Assembly (NCBI GenBank): GCA_937931205.1
Contig: CALHBF010000005.1
Span: 248,001-312,000, forward strand
Source: an uncultured Bacteriovoracaceae bacterium
Lineage (GTDB): Bacteria; Bdellovibrionota; Bacteriovoracia; Bacteriovoracales; Bacteriovoracaceae
Direction: 5' to 3'
Length of the DNA stretch: 64,000 bases
Shown here: piece after piece, positions 34,263 through 42,965 of the stretch
How the letters are laid out: each line of letters begins with the position of its first letter
How positions within the stretch are numbered: position 1 is the first letter of the stretch
Position numbers and translations under genes: made by a program
The notes under the pieces: generated by a model
What the model saw: only the letters and a program-made list of their open reading frames with translations
Database searches by the model: none
What the model was told of the DNA's origin: nothing

Positions 34263-35594
34263 TCAATTTTGAGAATTTTGCTCCCAATGTTTCGATTCAT
34301 CTGGTGCGAGAATATAATTACTTAAACCCAGACTCTTAAAAATGAAATCTGGGATACGAATTCGATAAAAAATCCCTTGCTCATGACTAGTCATCTTAAT
34401 GATATTGGCATTCGCGCGAAGTTTAGAATGAGAATCTCCATCTTGATAAGGAATGAAAAGATCGTAGTGATCTTGTTGGGCCAAAAAGAAATTGATGATG
34501 TGATTTCTCACATTCTTAATGTCATCTTCATCGTAGCTTGAGATCAAGAAAGAATCTGGATAATTTCTCATGATGATTCTTGCTCTCATCGGATCATTTA
34601 AAAGATCTTTCTTATTAAAAACAATAAGCTGTTTTTTATCCGCCAGCCCTAATTCTCCTAAAACTTCTTGAGTAACCTTAAGATGTTTTTGGTAGTTGGC
34701 ATCCGAAATATCACAAACAATCACTAAAAGATCAGCTTCTTTGGCCGATTCGAGAGTTGTTTTAAAACCCTCAATCAAAGTATTCGGAAGATTTGAGATA
34801 AATCCCACCGTATCAATCATAATCATCGGTGGTTTAGAATCAGGGTTCAGTGTTCTGAATGTTGAATCAAGAGTGGCAAAGAGCTTATTCTCTTCAAGCA
34901 CATTCACTCGACAAAGTCGGTTCATCAAAGATGATTTCCCGGCGTTGGTGTAACCCACAAGGGCAGCTGTTACGGCATGGTTTTGACGTTTCTTACGTTG
35001 TTGCTCACGAGTGCGCTCAACATCACCAAGTTGCTTCTTGTAGAACTCGATACGTTCACGAACCATACGACGGTCAAGCTCAAGTTGCTGCTCTCCCTCT
35101 CCACCAACTGTTCTTCCGCCCCCTCGCTGCTTTGAGAAGTGACCCCACATAGAAGTCAGACGAGGAAGAAGATATTGCAGGCGAGAGATCTCAATTTGAA
35201 TCTTGGCCTCTTTAGTTCTTGCATGATGAGCGAAAATTTCAAGAATGATGGTGTTACGATCAACCACTTCAAGCCCAGTAATCTTTTTGATGTTACGAAC
35301 CTGAGAAGCGGTTAACTCAAAATCAAAAACCAGTAGATTTGAGCCCTCATCATGGGCAAATTCAGCAATCTCTTTTAATTTACCTTCTCCCAGCATGGTA
35401 GAGGGATCAATACTCTTTCGATTCTGAACATATTCTTCGCCATCCACAATTCCCAGTGTACGTAGAAGCTCACGCAGCTCTTTTAAAGAATTATTTGTCT
35501 CAAGATCAGTGGCGTGATGCTCAAAGCGCTCACAAACGATCGAGACTAATGAGGCCTTTTGCCCCAGCGGTAATTTATATTCATCAATATTCAT
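34263..35594 (-). CDS. hflX: HflX, ribosome-associated GTPase
   Basis: A 443-residue GTPase of the OBG-HflX group that splits stalled 70S ribosomes. The N-terminal glycine-rich HflX domain (DPSTMLGEGKLKEIAEFA) is followed by the helical linker 'ISRLQYLLPRLTSMWGHFSKQRGGG'. The G domain has G1 GYTNAGKSSL, G3 DTVGFI and G4 FNKKD. The start ATG overlaps the end of panC by 4 nt, so it is the last coupled gene of the CoA operon. All motifs are present. Confidence 0.94.
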   Translation of the reverse strand: MNIDEYKLPLGQKASLVSIVCERFEHHATDLETNNSLKELRELLRTLGIVDGEEYVQNRKSIDPSTMLGEGKLKEIAEFAHDEGSNLLVFDFELTASQVRNIKKITGLEVVDRNTIILEIFAHHARTKEAKIQIEISRLQYLLPRLTSMWGHFSKQRGGGRTVGGEGEQQLELDRRMVRERIEFYKKQLGDVERTREQQRKKRQNHAVTAALVGYTNAGKSSLMNRLCRVNVLEENKLFATLDSTFRTLNPDSKPPMIMIDTVGFISNLPNTLIEGFKTTLESAKEADLLVIVCDISDANYQKHLKVTQEVLGELGLADKKQLIVFNKKDLLNDPMRARIIMRNYPDSFLISSYDEDDIKNVRNHIINFFLAQQDHYDLFIPYQDGDSHSKLRANANIIKMTSHEQGIFYRIRIPDFIFKSLGLSNYILAPDESKHWEQNSQN

Positions 35595-36439
35595 TGAATC
35601 TCCACTTGAATATTATCAAGAAGGCGAGTGGTACCCATGCGATAAACAGCAAGGATGGTAATTTGTTGTGAAGATTTCAGGTCTTCACTTAGACTGAGAT
35701 AATCCCTCATGGTGAGGTAATCCCAGTTTTTATCTTCTAATTTTGTTCTAATATAATCTTGAGCAAGAGCAAGATTTGCTTTTTTGCCAGCAATGATTTT
35801 CTTTATCTCATTAAGAGTATTAATGATCATTAAGGCATCTTGTTTTTGCTTATCAGACAGATATTGATTGCGACTCGAAAGTGCCAAACCTTCAGTTGAG
35901 CGTTTAATCGGCATTCCTACAATCTCAATATCCAGCTTTTCCTGTTGAACCATTTTTTTTATCACGGCCCATTGTTGATAATCTTTAAGACCAAAATAGG
36001 CCTTAGTTGGCTTTACCAGATCAAAGAGGCGATAAACAACTGTCGTCACTCCATCAAAGTGTCCTGGACGGATACTTCCTTCCAAGATTTCAGTAATGCC
36101 TGTCACTTTTATCGTTTTACTAAATCCATGATAAACTTCATCAGGAGTTTGTGGAGCAAATACGACAACTTGTTTATGGGTATGTTTTTTTACTTCTGCT
36201 TCGATGAGATCCAGATCATTTTGTAAGGTGCGTGGATACTTATCAAAATCCTCAGTGGGACCAAATTGTTTAGGATTAACAAAAATAGAAAAATAAACGA
36301 TATCAAAATCGCTTAAGGCCTGACTCAAGAGAGAGATGTGACCCTGATGAAGATTTCCCATCGTTGGGACAAACCCTACGTGTCCGTGAGCTTGGCGAGT
36401 TTTATGGAGTTCTTCTTGTGTTCGACAAACCTGTATCAT
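35591..36439 (-). CDS. panC: Pantothenate synthetase
   Basis: A 282-residue ATP-dependent ligase joining pantoate and beta-alanine. Signature VPTMGNLHQGHISLL (the HIGH-like ATP site) lies near residue 25; 'FVNPKQFGPTEDFDKYPRTL', 'YFGLKDYQQWAVIKKMV' and 'LALSSRNQYLS' follow in order. The start is within 1 nt of the coaBC stop and the end overlaps hflX by 4 nt, so translation is coupled at both sides. Length is normal. Confidence 0.95.
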   Translation of the reverse strand: MIQVCRTQEELHKTRQAHGHVGFVPTMGNLHQGHISLLSQALSDFDIVYFSIFVNPKQFGPTEDFDKYPRTLQNDLDLIEAEVKKHTHKQVVVFAPQTPDEVYHGFSKTIKVTGITEILEGSIRPGHFDGVTTVVYRLFDLVKPTKAYFGLKDYQQWAVIKKMVQQEKLDIEIVGMPIKRSTEGLALSSRNQYLSDKQKQDALMIINTLNEIKKIIAGKKANLALAQDYIRTKLEDKNWDYLTMRDYLSLSEDLKSSQQITILAVYRMGTTRLLDNIQVEIQ

Positions 36440-37659
36440 TATTTTCCTTCAAACCAAGAAACAAGTTTAAGACCAACTTCTTTTTTAGTAAGAGCAAAAG
36501 GACCTTTGATTTCTTTTGTTGTGACAAAAAAGTAGTTTCCATTTTCGGTTTGGAAGCCTTCGACTTTGTCACTGCCTACAAGACCATTGGCCACTTTATT
36601 GCCAACCATCAGGTCTACTGGCTTTCTGTTCATCTTTTCTTGAAAAACTTCAGGAGTTGTTTGCGTTTCAGCGGCAAAGCTGACGACTTTTTGATTGCTG
36701 TTTTTAAGAGCTAGAATCTCTTTTAAAATATCAGCAGCCTGGTGATATTCCAGAGCAGTTGTCATTGATTCTTTTTTTATTTTTTCACTGGCCACATCAA
36801 ACTCAATATCGGCAATCGCTCCAGTAGAGATATAAAGATCAGCTTGAGGGAAAAGAGCTACCGCATGATCTCGCATTTTTTGAGTTGTTGGGGCCCGATA
36901 CAGATTAAAGTTGGGATGAAGAGTAAGGTTATTCACCTCACTTGTGCACTGATGTCCAGCAAGCACACTGACTTCAAACCCCGCTGCCAAAAATTCACGG
37001 GCCACACTGATTCCCATTTTGCCGCTGGAAGGATTCGTGAGAAACCTCACTGGATCAAGAGGAGCAGCTGTTGCCCCAGCAGTAATGATGACTTTTTTTC
37101 CCGAGTTTTTGCCGGGATTAAGCGTATTAATAATATCTACTACAGCTGCGACTTCAGGGAATTTCCCTTCTCCGATATCACCACAGGCAAGAAGACCTGA
37201 GGCAGGATTGATAAGAGCAGTGGTTGCATTGGTGATTTCTTGAATGTTCTTTTTTGTCTTCTCGTTATTCCACATCTGCGTATTCATCGCTGGATAGAGC
37301 TGGGTAGGAAGACTGCCACGGGCAATAAAAATGCTCGCAAGAAGATCGTTCGTTATCCCAAGATTTAAGCGAGAAAGAGTATTGGCCGAAAGGGGAGCGA
37401 TAATCAGTTTGTCGGCCCATTTTACAAGCTCAATATGCAGAACATTCTGACCACGAGATAATTTGGTAAGATTAAAATCATCTGTTGGTAGATAAACTTC
37501 ACTTGCGCCAAGATAGCGGTAAGTTTGAGGTTTTACAAACTCCAAAGCACCTTGTGTTAAAACAACTTTGACTTCATGTCCTTCTTTAACAAGAGCACGA
37601 GTGATATCAAAAGTTTTATAGGCAGCAATTGAGCCTGTTACTCCAAGAATTAATTTCAT
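36439..37659 (-). CDS. coaBC: CoaBC, phosphopantothenoylcysteine synthetase/decarboxylase
   Basis: A 406-residue bifunctional enzyme. The N-terminal flavin-dependent decarboxylase CoaC (about 1-180) shows GVTGSIAAYK, the active-site His in 'HIELVKWADKLIIAPLSANT', PAMN and the reductive Cys in 'LLACGDIGEGK'. The C-terminal CoaB synthetase (about 185-406) begins KKVIITAGATAAPLDPVRF with 'NPSSGKMG'. It overlaps coaX by 4 nt and panC by 1 nt. Confidence 0.95.
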   Translation of the reverse strand: MKLILGVTGSIAAYKTFDITRALVKEGHEVKVVLTQGALEFVKPQTYRYLGASEVYLPTDDFNLTKLSRGQNVLHIELVKWADKLIIAPLSANTLSRLNLGITNDLLASIFIARGSLPTQLYPAMNTQMWNNEKTKKNIQEITNATTALINPASGLLACGDIGEGKFPEVAAVVDIINTLNPGKNSGKKVIITAGATAAPLDPVRFLTNPSSGKMGISVAREFLAAGFEVSVLAGHQCTSEVNNLTLHPNFNLYRAPTTQKMRDHAVALFPQADLYISTGAIADIEFDVASEKIKKESMTTALEYHQAADILKEILALKNSNQKVVSFAAETQTTPEVFQEKMNRKPVDLMVGNKVANGLVGSDKVEGFQTENGNYFFVTTKEIKGPFALTKKEVGLKLVSWFEGK

Positions 37660-38396
37660 GAGATTTCCACCTGAGTGCTCATCCAGTGAACGAGTGCACG
37701 ATGAATCAAATGTGGTTTATGAAGAACTTCACATTTTTGTGTTTTACTCCACTCATCCCAAATTTGATTTCTACCTCCGCTGATGATGATAGTTTCAATA
37801 TTAAAGTCAGCAATTAACTTTTCTCCCAGAAGAAAAAAAGCATGGTAGCCGCCGATCATGGCATCTTCGGTGTTATGAGGAAACGCAAATGGTGTTTTCT
37901 CTTTGACATCAAAAACCTTTAAATTCTGAGCATTCTGAAAAGTTCCCAGATAACTTTGAACAGATGGAATAATGTATCCACCTTGAAATCCGGCAGGTGT
38001 TACCACGTCAATCGTCAGATAAGTTCCAGCATCAATGATGAGAGTGGGTTTCTGTATATTTTTATAGGCCCAAAAGCTGGAGATCAGGCGATCCTCTCCA
38101 AGAAGTTTTGTGTAGTTCACCGGCATACCGGCAAAACGCTCTCCACGCCAATAATCCCTCACACGAGTGAGAAGATAGCCCTGTGATTGGAGCTCAAACA
38201 ATTCAGTGTCGTAATTTTTTACTTCACTTAAAACCAATTGAGCATTGTGAGGAGAGAAATGAAGTTGCTCGGCTGTTTCTTTAAATTCTTTTAGTTTGCA
38301 AACTTTGACTAATTCCCAAGTCTGATTTCTTTTTTTGAAAAAACCAGCGTGTGGATTTGAGTTACCAAAATCAAGACTGATAAGACCGTGTTCCAT
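37656..38396 (-). CDS. coaX: Type III pantothenate kinase
   Basis: A 246-residue ASKHA-fold kinase making 4'-phosphopantothenate. It has a phosphate-binding start LISLDFGNSNPHAGFF, a central 'LIIDAGTYLTIDVV' (the type III D-x-GTx-T-x-D pattern) and 'GGYIIPSVQSYL'. Type III kinases are not inhibited by CoA, unlike CoaA. The start overlaps the panB stop by 1 nt (TAATG) and the end overlaps coaBC by 4 nt. Confidence 0.93.
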   Translation of the reverse strand: MEHGLISLDFGNSNPHAGFFKKRNQTWELVKVCKLKEFKETAEQLHFSPHNAQLVLSEVKNYDTELFELQSQGYLLTRVRDYWRGERFAGMPVNYTKLLGEDRLISSFWAYKNIQKPTLIIDAGTYLTIDVVTPAGFQGGYIIPSVQSYLGTFQNAQNLKVFDVKEKTPFAFPHNTEDAMIGGYHAFFLLGEKLIADFNIETIIISGGRNQIWDEWSKTQKCEVLHKPHLIHRALVHWMSTQVEIS

Positions 38397-39157
38397 TATT
38401 TTCTCTGATCATTTAAATAAGTTTGAATAAGTTCTTTTTTCATTTCAAAAAGATCGGCTACAGGTGTGCAGAATTTAGGGGGACGATTAGGTCCAAGTTT
38501 TAAAAGATCATTGATCACTAAAACTTGTCCGTCAGTCCCACTACCTGCACCAATACCGATTGTAGGAATGGAAATGGCCTTAGTAATTTTTTGTGCAACT
38601 TCTTTTTCCACCATTTCAAGAACTACTGCGAAAGCTCCAGCGGCTTCTAGGGCCTGGGCTTCTTTGATAAGTCTTGCTGCAGAATCTTCATTCTTTCCAT
38701 GCACATAATATCCACCTAGCTGGTGAACTGACTGTGGAGTTAGTCCAATATGCCCCATCACGGGAATTCCATTTTGGGTAAGGCGTTCAATGAGTTGTAG
38801 TTGATAAGGATAGGCCCCTTCAAGTTTCAAGGCTTGAGCTCTTGTTTTTTGAAAAAGAGTTGAAGCATTCTTAACACCTGAAGCAAGAGTGCTATAAGTC
38901 GCAAAAGGCATATCAAGGATTAAAAATTTATCAGGGGCTCCACGGCGAACCGCACTCCCAAAGACAATCATGTCTTCAAGAGTTACCTCAACCGTAGTTT
39001 CATAACCGAGCATGACGTTGCCAAGACTATCACCCACAAGGATCATATCCAGATCAGTCTCATTGAGCATCTGAGCGGTCTGATAATCGTAGCAAGTAAG
39101 CATCTGTAGATTTTTATTTTTAGATTGTCTGATATCTCTCAGTGTTAATGCTTTCAC
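38396..39157 (-). CDS. panB: Ketopantoate hydroxymethyltransferase
   Basis: A 253-residue TIM-barrel enzyme using methylene-THF to convert alpha-ketoisovalerate to ketopantoate. It carries LTCYDYQTAQM, 'VGDSLGNVMLGYETTVEVTLEDM' (Mg-binding Asp), 'LEGAYPYQLQLIERL', 'VMGHIGLTPQ' and 'GIGAGSGTDGQVLV'. The start is GTG 39157, with AAGGAG 5 nt upstream; it forms a GTGA overlap with the stop of the KARI-like gene. A longer frame from 39211 has no ribosome site. Confidence 0.95.
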   Translation of the reverse strand: MKALTLRDIRQSKNKNLQMLTCYDYQTAQMLNETDLDMILVGDSLGNVMLGYETTVEVTLEDMIVFGSAVRRGAPDKFLILDMPFATYSTLASGVKNASTLFQKTRAQALKLEGAYPYQLQLIERLTQNGIPVMGHIGLTPQSVHQLGGYYVHGKNEDSAARLIKEAQALEAAGAFAVVLEMVEKEVAQKITKAISIPTIGIGAGSGTDGQVLVINDLLKLGPNRPPKFCTPVADLFEMKKELIQTYLNDQRK

Positions 39158-40077
39158 TTTGACTCCTTCTGAACTAATTGATGTGCTTTCATCAGTCCGG
39201 AATTGGCCCAACGTGAAGAAATAGTTTTACGTAAAACTTCAAGATTGGTGTTTTTAATTTCTGTATCAAATTGATTGTTTTCAATCTCGGTGTAAAGGTC
39301 GCGAAGTTTGGCCTTCAAGTCTGGAGTCACTAATTTTTGAAACCCTTTCTCAGATCCAATCAACGCATTAGGGCTGATAAGGTCAAAAAACTTTTGTGGC
39401 CCAATATCAACCATTGTCTTCACAATAAGTTTTAATTCATACCAACATTCAAAATAGGCAAGCTCCGGTTCGATACCCTTGGCAATGAGTTGATCATACA
39501 TCTCGCTTGCCATGTAAGGGATCATGGAACAAAGAATTCCTTGTTCGCTAAAAAGATCAGCGCGAGTTTCATGCTCGAAGGTTGCTTTGTAAGGCCCAAG
39601 GTTTAGACCTAGTCCCTTGGAAATTTCTAGAATAGCTTTGGTATCCAGTTCAGGTGCAGAACTATATTCAACGGAATAAACTCCGCCTAAATCGCCACCT
39701 GACTCAAACTGGGCACGAAGCTCACTACCGATAGACTTTGGTGCTAAAAGCAAGTGAGTAAAATCTGGATAGAGCTTTTCAAGCTTATGAGTCAGTACCG
39801 AGTAGCCATGGGCATAGATAACTTTGGCCTGATCTGGCAGAGAGCTTTTAAAGCTTTTAAAAAAATCTTGGTGAGTATGATCCGGAGTAAGAAGACAGAA
39901 ATAATCTCCTTGAAGTTTTTCTTCCAAGTATTGAATAGAAAAACCAAGGTCTGTGACCCCTTTGATGCTAGAGCTATTTTTTCTCAGGGCCACCGTGACT
40001 TTAAAGTTTGAATCCCTTAAGTTGAGTGCCCAGGATTTTGCCTGGTTGCCGAAGCCAATGATTGTTATCTGCATCAT
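39154..40077 (-). CDS. KARI-family reductase, probable ketopantoate reductase
   Basis: About 307 residues (an upstream in-frame ATG at 40116 adds 13). It belongs to the ketol-acid reductoisomerase family: Rossmann start 'IIGFGNQAKSWALNLRDS', the AHG catalytic His, 'LAPKSIGSELRAQFESGGDLGG', 'TFEHETRADLFSEQGILC' (the DxxxE magnesium ligands), and 'AYFECWYELKLIVK' in place of the usual AYFE-x-HELKLIVD. The usual Gly-ser-qG-hA loop is altered. As the first gene of an operon with panB, coaX, coaBC and panC, which has no panE, it most likely reduces ketopantoate to pantoate, a side activity known for IlvC. A role in branched-chain amino acids is the alternative. Confidence 0.78.
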   Translation of the reverse strand: MMQITIIGFGNQAKSWALNLRDSNFKVTVALRKNSSSIKGVTDLGFSIQYLEEKLQGDYFCLLTPDHTHQDFFKSFKSSLPDQAKVIYAHGYSVLTHKLEKLYPDFTHLLLAPKSIGSELRAQFESGGDLGGVYSVEYSSAPELDTKAILEISKGLGLNLGPYKATFEHETRADLFSEQGILCSMIPYMASEMYDQLIAKGIEPELAYFECWYELKLIVKTMVDIGPQKFFDLISPNALIGSEKGFQKLVTPDLKAKLRDLYTEIENNQFDTEIKNTNLEVLRKTISSRWANSGLMKAHQLVQKESK

Positions 40078-40155
40078 AAAAATTTCTAGGTTAATCTTAG
40101 GGTGCAAAGTTATCATGATCTCTAGAGGGTAGCCAACTCTAAAGGAGGATGTTTG

Positions 40156-40920
40156 GTGCAGACAAATCGATCTTTTTTGTATGGGGAATCAGTCTTTACC
40201 ACCGCACGTGTAAGGAATGATAAGATTTTGTTTTTAGCAGATCATATCCAGCGTCTTTTAGAGGGGGCAAACTTCTTTTGGGGGCCTTTTAAAAGTCTTG
40301 AGTTGGATCTTTTAGCGCAAAAGATTCTCTCTCAGTTACCTGCTCAAAAATGGCAGGATGGGGTAAGGATAACTCTCAGCTATGATGACCAACTGAGGCA
40401 AATGTTGAGAACGAAATTTGATCCAGATAAAATTATGATTGATTTTCTTCATTTCCCTTGTGGTCTTAAGCAAAGGGCCAAATTGAAGTCTTTTGAAGTG
40501 GAAGATGAGCAGCATCTTTTTCCTTCTTTCCTGAAGTCTAGTCGTCGAACTTTTCAGACTATTCTCATGAATAGAACTCAGAGGTTATCTGAAGATGAAA
40601 GTCTTCTTTTTTGTGGCCCTGATCAGAATGTTTTTGAAAGTTCCTGGGCCAATATTTTTGCGATCAAAGACAATGTTCTCTATACTCCTCCTGTCGGTGG
40701 AAGTGTTTTAGATGGAATTATGAGGAAAAAGATTCTAAAAGAATCTGATGTGAGAGTTGAGGATTTTAGACTGGGTTGGTTAAAAACCTGCGATTTTGTT
40801 TTCCTCTCCAATGCTCTTTGGGGAATAATTCCTGTTGAGAAAATCGATGGGACTCATTTCAATCAACCCACTACAAGTTTTGCTAATTTAGAGAAGGCGA
40901 TTTATGACAAAGAAGTTTGA
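40156..40920 (+). CDS. Class IV aminotransferase-fold PLP enzyme (PabC-like)
   Basis: A 254-residue fold-type IV PLP enzyme, as in 4-amino-4-deoxychorismate lyase, branched-chain and D-amino-acid aminotransferases. It has 'RSFLYGESVFTTARVRNDKILFLADHIQRL' at the start, a probable PLP-binding Lys in 'PSFLKSSRRTFQ', and 'NVFESSWANIFAIKDNVLYTPP..GSVLDGIMRKKIL', matching 'v.Eg..sNif.v.dg.l.TP...giL.GitR'. The start is probably GTG 40156, 7 nt after GGAGG; TTG 40153 is also in frame. The next gene, yacG, overlaps it by 17 bp. Lyase versus transaminase cannot be decided from the sequence. Confidence 0.82.
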   Translation: MQTNRSFLYGESVFTTARVRNDKILFLADHIQRLLEGANFFWGPFKSLELDLLAQKILSQLPAQKWQDGVRITLSYDDQLRQMLRTKFDPDKIMIDFLHFPCGLKQRAKLKSFEVEDEQHLFPSFLKSSRRTFQTILMNRTQRLSEDESLLFCGPDQNVFESSWANIFAIKDNVLYTPPVGGSVLDGIMRKKILKESDVRVEDFRLGWLKTCDFVFLSNALWGIIPVEKIDGTHFNQPTTSFANLEKAIYDKEV

Positions 40921-41119
40921 GGTCAAGTGTCCCACTTGTTCCAAATCTTTCCCCTATTATGAAAGTAATTTTAGACCATTTTGTAGCGAAAAATGCCGAC
41001 TGCTTGATTTAGGACAGTGGTTGAGTGAATCTTATGGTATCCCTGCACAAAAAATTTCTGAAGAAGAAATGGGACAATTGCAACAAGTGATCATTAATGA
41101 CGAAGATGAATATAAGTAA
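40904..41119 (+). CDS. yacG: YacG, zinc-finger DNA gyrase inhibitor
   Basis: A 71-residue zinc protein: CPTCSKSF, then FCSEKCRLLDLGQWLSESYGIP, the standard YacG four-Cys finger and the 'DLG.W..e.Y.Ip' helix. YacG binds GyrB and blocks supercoiling. It lies inside a gene cluster with 17- and 23-bp overlaps on either side, so expression is coupled to the class IV enzyme and the phosphatase. Confidence 0.93.
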   Translation: MTKKFEVKCPTCSKSFPYYESNFRPFCSEKCRLLDLGQWLSESYGIPAQKISEEEMGQLQQVIINDEDEYK

Positions 41120-41906
41120 AACGCACAAACTCGTTGAAGAATGGGCCTGGGAGTGCGGAGAAATTCTCAATAAAGAACTTCGAAAATCTCTGAAAAGACC
41201 TCTCAAAATTGTTGATAAAGGTAAATTCGGTCTGGCCACAGAAGCGGATCTTAAGAGTGAAGCTCATGTGATAGGAAAAATTAAAAAGCATTTTCCTGAT
41301 CATCAAATTTTATCGGAAGAGGATTCCTTTAATACGGGTCTAGAGAGGGGATTTCGAGAGGGCGAGTATCTTTGGTTAATTGATCCTCTTGATGGAACGA
41401 ATAATTTTTATAATAAACTCCCTTTCTTTTGTGTGAGCTTAGCACTTTATTTTGAAGGGAAACCTTTGATTGGTGTTGTCTATAACCCTGTTAGCGGTGA
41501 GTTGTTTAGCGCCCAAGTGGGGAAGGGCTCTTTTTACACCCGCCTCATTGGTGATCAGAAAATCAGAGTAAAATTGTCGCCTCAAAAAGAAAAAAATTTG
41601 CGTGAATGTCTCCTTTCGGCCAACACCAGAAAGCTAGCACCCCAGACACTAGATAATTTTGCTCAATTAAGGGCCATGCGCCGAATGGGTTCTGCTGCTC
41701 TGGAGCTTTGTTATGTGGCCGCCGGATTACTGGACGGTTATTGGGAAAAAGGGTTAAAACCTTGGGATATGGCCGCTGCCGCTCTCATTTGTCAGGAAGC
41801 TGGGGCAATGATTACTCAGCAGAATGGGGAAGCCTTTGATCCTTTTGCAAAAACAGTGCTGGCTAGTCAGGCTTTTATCTATGAAGAGATTCGCAAGCTC
41901 ATTTGA
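41097..41906 (+). CDS. Inositol monophosphatase family protein
   Basis: A 269-residue Mg-dependent phosphatase. Motif ILSEED (Glu ligand), then WLIDPLDGTNNFYNKLPFF (both Asp ligands and the DGT loop), and the late 'KPWDMAAAALICQEAGA' are intact. Substrates in the family include inositol-1-phosphate, fructose bisphosphate, PAP and histidinol phosphate; which one cannot be said. The 5' end overlaps yacG by 23 bp. Confidence 0.9.
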   Translation: MTKMNISKTHKLVEEWAWECGEILNKELRKSLKRPLKIVDKGKFGLATEADLKSEAHVIGKIKKHFPDHQILSEEDSFNTGLERGFREGEYLWLIDPLDGTNNFYNKLPFFCVSLALYFEGKPLIGVVYNPVSGELFSAQVGKGSFYTRLIGDQKIRVKLSPQKEKNLRECLLSANTRKLAPQTLDNFAQLRAMRRMGSAALELCYVAAGLLDGYWEKGLKPWDMAAAALICQEAGAMITQQNGEAFDPFAKTVLASQAFIYEEIRKLI

Positions 41907-42014
41907 GTGTAAAAAAGTTCTTGTTTTGACAAGGATCGACTAGGATAAGATAATATTTTTATTAGGTAGGATGCTCAAAAAGTCTTGGGCCTTCATGATC
42001 CATGGAGGGGTTGT

Positions 42015-42962
42015 GTGGATGTACTAATTAATTACTTAGATAAGTTTGGACCTGAATTGCTTGTGATTCAATTCGGCTTCCTTGTTATTCTATCTACACT
42101 CTTTCTTTGGCTCTGGTTTTCTAACAGACGCAAGTATCACAACCTCAAACACGTTATTCCTGCCAACGTTGTTAAAAACTATCTAGATTCTATTATTCAA
42201 AACTCAACCTCTCTAAAATCATCTCTTTTTAGAGGAGGCGGACTTGATTTTGATCATATCCCTTCGGTGAAGCCTCTTGGCGAATTGGGTGGAGATGATC
42301 ATGTTGCACTTTCAGGTGCCCCATCGGCGAAAGTTATGGAAGAGCTGGCAGAGAAAAAAGCATTGATTGCGGCCCTTGAAGCTCAATTGCAAAGTGCTAA
42401 ATCAGGTGCTGCTGAATTTGAAACAAAAGCAAAGTCTCATCATCGCGACCTTACAGTTGCTCTTGAAAAGATCTCTGAACTAGAAGCTCAATTGCAAAAT
42501 AATGGGCCTGCACAACCCGCTTCAGGCAATGATGCTAAATTGAAGGCTGAGCTTGCAATCGTCACTAAAGAGCGTGATGAATTACTTGAAAGATTGAAAG
42601 AATTTGAAGTGATTGCTGATGATCTTGCGAATTTAAAACGTCTTCAGCAGGAAAATGAGCAGTTGAAAAAATCTCTGGGTGCTGGCGCTGGCGCAAGCGC
42701 CAAAGAAGCAGCGGCTCCGACCGCGGCAAAAGCTGAAGTAAGTGAATTGCTTGAAGAAGTTTCTGAAGCAGTTGTTGATAGCGAGCCTACTGATACTTCG
42801 GCCCTAGAAGAGTTCTTATCTGCGGAGGAAATGACTCCAGAAGAAAAAGAAATGCTAGAGGCGATGCAGGCTGAAGTGTCTGCAAGTTCTGAAGAGAAAA
42901 AAGAGGATAAGCCTCTTGCTAATGATGATCTATTATCTGAATTTGAAAAGATGTTGGGTTAA
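42015..42962 (+). CDS. Membrane-anchored coiled-coil protein, unknown
   Basis: A 315-residue protein. The start is GTG 42015, 5 nt after GGAGGGG. A single transmembrane helix lies at about residues 14-36 (LVIQFGFLVILSTLFLWLW). A basic segment follows, then a coiled coil at roughly 105-220 with heptad-like Leu/Ala repeats ('KALIAALEAQLQSAKSG', 'KISELEAQLQNNG'). An Ala-rich spacer and a strongly acidic C-terminal region complete it. The topology suggests an inner-membrane protein with a long cytoplasmic coil, perhaps structural. It is 3 nt before the HEAT-like gene, in one operon. Confidence 0.7.
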   Translation: MDVLINYLDKFGPELLVIQFGFLVILSTLFLWLWFSNRRKYHNLKHVIPANVVKNYLDSIIQNSTSLKSSLFRGGGLDFDHIPSVKPLGELGGDDHVALSGAPSAKVMEELAEKKALIAALEAQLQSAKSGAAEFETKAKSHHRDLTVALEKISELEAQLQNNGPAQPASGNDAKLKAELAIVTKERDELLERLKEFEVIADDLANLKRLQQENEQLKKSLGAGAGASAKEAAAPTAAKAEVSELLEEVSEAVVDSEPTDTSALEEFLSAEEMTPEEKEMLEAMQAEVSASSEEKKEDKPLANDDLLSEFEKMLG

Positions 42963-42965
42963 TTC

